Source of the DNA: Paramecium pentaurelia
Lineage: Eukaryota > Ciliophora > Oligohymenophorea > Peniculida > Parameciidae
Length of the DNA stretch: 64,000 nt
Assembly (NCBI GenBank): GCA_905183005.1
Contig: CAJJDO010000132.1
Location: 248,001 to 312,000 of the forward strand
Reading direction: 5' to 3'
The position numbers and the translations under genes are program-made. The notes below the pieces were generated by a model, which saw only the letters and a program-made list of their open reading frames with translations, was not told the DNA's origin and did not search any database. Position 1 is the first letter of the stretch. Each line of letters starts with the position of its first letter. Below, one piece after another: positions 61,092 to 64,000 of this stretch.

Positions 61092-61366
61092 CATTATTAA
61101 CCTTCAATAATATTGGTTGTAGCTTTTGACAATATATTTACTATCCCCAAAAACAAACCTACAGGTAATAGAAGTGCTAATGGGACTGTTTATCCAGAAG
61201 CTCCTTTTACAAAACAATAATCAAGGTATTCTCTAGGTTTTAAGACAATTTATTACTGATTTTATAGACCAGCATACATAATTTTATATTCATTTATTAG
61301 TGCCTAAATGACGTTTCTAGTATGTTAAGGCTCAGATGATTTTATCAAAGCTTCAGTTTCTTCCAT
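61091..61366 (-). CDS. Small single-TM protein (91 aa)
   Basis: MEETEALIKSSEPQHTRNVI, a helical region (ALINEYKIMYAGLQNQQQIV) then LDYCFVKGASGQTVPLALLL leading into a hydrophobic helix (PVGLFLGIVNILSKATTN) and QQ-TGA. 92 codons, no intron. The TGA shares one base with the ATG of the hybrid kinase on the same strand, so the two frames touch. Its own 5' end is only 26 bp from the divergent RING gene. Confidence 0.6.
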
Positions 61367-61392
61367 AATAATTATTTTTTTATTAATATTGT

Positions 61393-62387
61393 ATGATAAA
61401 TGAAGCCAACTTCTTTTGGAATTAAGACTACACAGTCAACTTTGGATCAGAACACTCTTATTTAGATGAAAGACTCATAATTACAGATGATTATATGCCA
61501 ATGCTTCCCAGAGCAATTAAGGAAGGGAATGCTTTTTGTTTATTTTTATGTTTCTATTATCTAATCAAACTATTTATTACTTTATCGTAATATCAATAAA
61601 TAGACGAACCTCTTTTTAGTATACTTATTTTAGTTATGGGTTTCCATGATGTGATTAATATCCTTCATTATCTAATTATAGGGTAAACATCTTAATATAA
61701 ATTAGAATTTTAACCTAATATATTGGTGGTATTGATATATAGAATTTTAATAGATAACTCAATTTACTCTCTTTGAATTCATCCATAACTTAAATACTTA
61801 TTCAAGAGTTCATTAGCTATTATCGTCCTGTAAATGGACTTCTCATAATAGAAATTATTGAATAAAAATCCTTTTATTTTAATTGTATTACCATTAAATT
61901 ATTGTACTACTTTATCTCAGTCTATACTTTCATTATCATGTTATTTATTACTACAGATACACCATTGCTTATACAAATTTATATAATACTTTTGATTATT
62001 TATTGGCTTATTCCTGTACTTATGTGTTTCATATGGCCATTTGTTATGCTATGGTTCATTGTACTTAGACAAGAATTGCATTATCAACAAAATAGAAATT
62101 TAATCATAAGATTTTATGATTAATTATAGAAAATTAAATTTAAAAAATTAATGGAACAACGTCCTTCGATATAATAAAACGATTGGTATCTTTCAAATCA
62201 ATATTTTAGTCCTATTTGCTATTAGGAAATCAATGAATCACATAGTATAATTCAATTGCCTTGCCATAAAGAACATTATTTTCATGCTGAATGTTGTAAA
62301 TAATGGCTTGGAAGAGATCCTCGTTGTCCATTATGTAGATATGGATTAGAATAACAAAAAGATGTAGCCCTACTTGAATTCATTTGA
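61393..62387 (+). CDS. Multi-pass membrane RING-finger protein
   Basis: Predicted 323 aa, a putative membrane-bound E3 ubiquitin ligase. Several TM helices (AFCLFLCFYYLIKLF; LFSILILVMGFHDVINIL; YYFISVYTFIIMLFI; IQIYIILLIIYWLIPVLM). The C-terminal RING lies at residues about 260-310: PICYQEINESHSIIQLPCHK, EHYFHAECCKQWL, then CPLCRYGLEQQ. The RING-H2 ligands are present except the first Cys, replaced by Ser (SPIC for CxxC). A 23-nt intron (61683-61705) gives 324 codons. The mutant first ligand suggests weaker zinc binding or an altered RING. Most of it is repeated at 62725-63579. Confidence 0.85.
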
Positions 62388-62723
62388 TTATATTTACTAT
62401 TTAAAATTTCTTAATAATGATGGATTCTTATAAAAATTATATTAAATTCTAAGAATTATAATAATAGTTTCTTTTAATTATTATAATAATTATCACAAAA
62501 TATTTAAATATGTTAAGAAATATTTCAAAAATCTACACACTTAAAGAAACTATTAAAAATAAATTGAGATATTCAAATTCATAATAAATATAATACTATT
62601 CATTTTCTTAGTTAATAACCAAGGCTTATTTTCCCAATTTTATAATTCCAACAAACATTTATTATTTATAGTTGATCTCATCTACTTTTTAAGGTGATTA
62701 AACTTAAATAACAAATCTTAACA
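61535..62723. repeat. 1.2-kb direct duplication, copy 1 (ends at an N)
   Basis: Matches 62727-63915 (offset 1192) with scattered substitutions, and ends one base before the N at 62724. It covers the RING gene from codon 48 on and its 3' flank. Confidence 0.9.
62388..62723. other. 3' flank of the RING gene, copy 1
   Basis: AT-rich flank inside the duplicated unit. No gene. Confidence 0.5.
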
Positions 62724-62724
62724 N

Positions 62725-63579
62725 TCTTTGTTTATTTTTATGTTTCTATTATCTAATCAAACTATTTATTACTTTATCGTAATATCAATAAATAGACGAA
62801 CCTCTTTTTAGTATACTTATTTTAGTTATGGGTTTCCATGATGTGATTAATATCCTTCATTATCTAATTATAGGGTAAACATCTTAATATAAATTAGAAT
62901 TTTAACCTAATATATTGGCGGTATTGATATATAGAATTTTAATAGATAACTCAATTTACTCTCTTTGAATTCATCCATAACTTAAATACTTATTCAAGAG
63001 TTCATTAGCTATTATCGTCCTGTAAATGGACTTCTCATAATAGAAATTATTGAATAAAAATCCTTTTATTTTAATTGTATTACCATTAAATTATTGTACT
63101 ACTTTATCTCAGTCTATACTTTCATTATCATTTTATTTATTACTACAGATACACCATTGCTTATACAAATTTATATAATACTTTTGATTATTTATTGGCT
63201 TATTCCTGTACTTATGTGTTTCATATGGCCATTTGTAATGCTATGGTTCATTGTACTTAGACAAGAATTGCATTATCAACAAAATAGAAATTTAATCATA
63301 AGATTTTATGATTAATTATAGAAAATTAAATTAAAAAAATTAATGGAACAACGTCCTTCGATATAATAAAACGATTGGTATCTTTTAAATCAATATTTTA
63401 GTCCTATTTGCTATTAGGAAATCAATGAATCACATAGTATAATTCAATTGCCTTGCCATAAAGAACATTATTTTCATGCTGAATGTTGTAAATAATGGCT
63501 TGGAAGAGATCCTCGTTGTCCATTGTGTAGATATGGATTAGAATAACAAAAAGATGTAGCACTACTTGAATTCATTTGA
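62725..63579 (+). pseudogene. 5'-truncated RING-finger copy
   Basis: Reads the same exons as 61393-62387 from FCLFLCFYYL on, with the same intron (62875-62897) and the same C-terminal RING, including SPIC. Coding differences are few and mostly silent (for example CGTTGTCCATTGTG for CGTTGTCCATTATG); IMLF became IILF. It lacks a start because it begins at the N. Either a real tandem copy with a missing 5' end or an unmerged contig start. Confidence 0.75.
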
Positions 63580-63915
63580 TTATATTTACTATTTAAAATT
63601 TCTTAATAATGATGGATTCTTATAAAAATTATATTAAATTCTAAGAATTATAATAATAGTTTCTTTTAATTATTAGAATAATTATCACAAAATATTTTAA
63701 TATGTTAAGAATTATTTCAAAAATCTATACACTTAAAGAAACTATTAAAAATAAATTGAGATATTCAAATTCATAATAAATATAATACTATTCATTTTCT
63801 TAGTTAATAACCAAGGCTCATTTTCTTAGTTAATAACCAAGGCTCATTTTCTCAATTTTATAATTCCAACAAACATATATTATTTATAGTTGATCTCATC
63901 TACTTTTTAAGGTGA
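62725..63915. repeat. 1.2-kb direct duplication, copy 2
   Basis: Begins after the N. It has a 25-bp tandem duplication (unit TTCTTAGTTAATAACCAAGG plus 5 bp, near 63795-63845) absent from copy 1. Beyond about 63915 it runs into unique sequence. Confidence 0.88.
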
Positions 63916-63960
63916 TTAAACTTAAATAACAAACCCTTAAAACATATTATACTATAAACC
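63580..63960. other. 3' flank, copy 2
   Basis: AT-rich, contains the local 25-bp tandem repeat. No gene. Confidence 0.5.
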
Positions 63961-64000
63961 ATGAAGAAAATAGGTCAATATTGTTTATTCAGGATCAATG
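63961..64000 (+). CDS. Possible start of a further gene (3' cut by window)
   Basis: ATG followed by KKIGQYCLFRIN, open to the end of the window (13 codons). Too short to judge. Confidence 0.25.
   Translation, partial: MKKIGQYCLFRIN

Noticed and set aside
1..64000. Bacterial, viral or organellar origin
   Set aside because: Frames are broken by TAA/TAG under the standard code, the 20-35-nt introns are numerous, and the gene content (PKG, CDPK, ArfGAP, VPS9) is nuclear eukaryotic.

Overview
The window looks like macronuclear DNA of a ciliate, most likely Paramecium. It is very AT-rich. Nearly every gene reads through TAA and TAG as glutamine and stops only at TGA. Coding frames are broken about once per few hundred bases by tiny GTA...AG introns, and almost all those I could place are 19-35 nt. 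Genes are packed end to end, with gaps that are often under 150 bp. Models below use this code. Exon joins were chosen by hand so that the frame and the family motifs are restored, and for most spliced genes the spliced length is an exact multiple of three.

Region 1-9.7 kb is a signalling cluster: the 3' part of a PP1 phosphatase (+), a small unknown protein (+), a voltage/cyclic-nucleotide-type K+ channel (+), an SNF1/AMPK-like kinase (-) and a cGMP-dependent-type protein kinase (+). Region 9.9-15.8 kb has a degenerate histidine-kinase-like membrane protein (+), a two-TM ciliate-family protein (-), an unknown basic protein (-) and a branched-chain aminotransferase (-). Region 16.4-23.1 kb has a pseudokinase with a Q-rich tail (+), a mitochondrial carrier (-), a secreted coiled-coil protein (+), a thioredoxin-reductase-type flavoenzyme (-) and a DUF1279/FAM210-like protein (-). 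Region 23.2-29.8 kb is a co-directional run: a large unknown, an ArfGAP, a CK1-family kinase and a small unknown.

Region 29.8-41.2 kb mixes live genes with decayed ones: a broken MORN-like repeat gene (-), a myristoyl-type CDPK (-), two VWA-domain paralogues made by a segmental duplication (+), a broken unknown gene (-), a relic of a CDC48/p97-like AAA ATPase (+), a VPS9-domain Rab5-type exchange factor (-) and a cytochrome-b5-fused fatty-acid desaturase (+). 42.0-48.9 kb is one giant gene (2269 aa) for a secreted/membrane protein with about 15 DUF4215-like cysteine-rich repeats and a multi-TM C-terminus.

Region 49-64 kb is gene-poor and repeat-rich: an intron-containing but eroded tRNA-Tyr, a small unknown gene, a second decayed MORN-like array, a possible histidine-kinase relic, a frameshifted Cys-rich secreted protein, a hybrid histidine-kinase-like protein (-), a small membrane protein (-) and a membrane RING-finger protein (+). 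Two long direct duplications here (about 1.3 kb and 1.2 kb) each have a single N exactly at the junction. The first is best explained as an unmerged contig overlap, while the second is divergent enough to leave real tandem duplication open.

The functional theme is phosphorylation, second-messenger and membrane signalling (PP1, SNF1-like, PKG, CK1, CDPK, pseudokinase, two histidine-kinase-like proteins, K+ channel) and membrane traffic (ArfGAP, VPS9). I saw no CRISPR array, transposase, rRNA or phage-like module.
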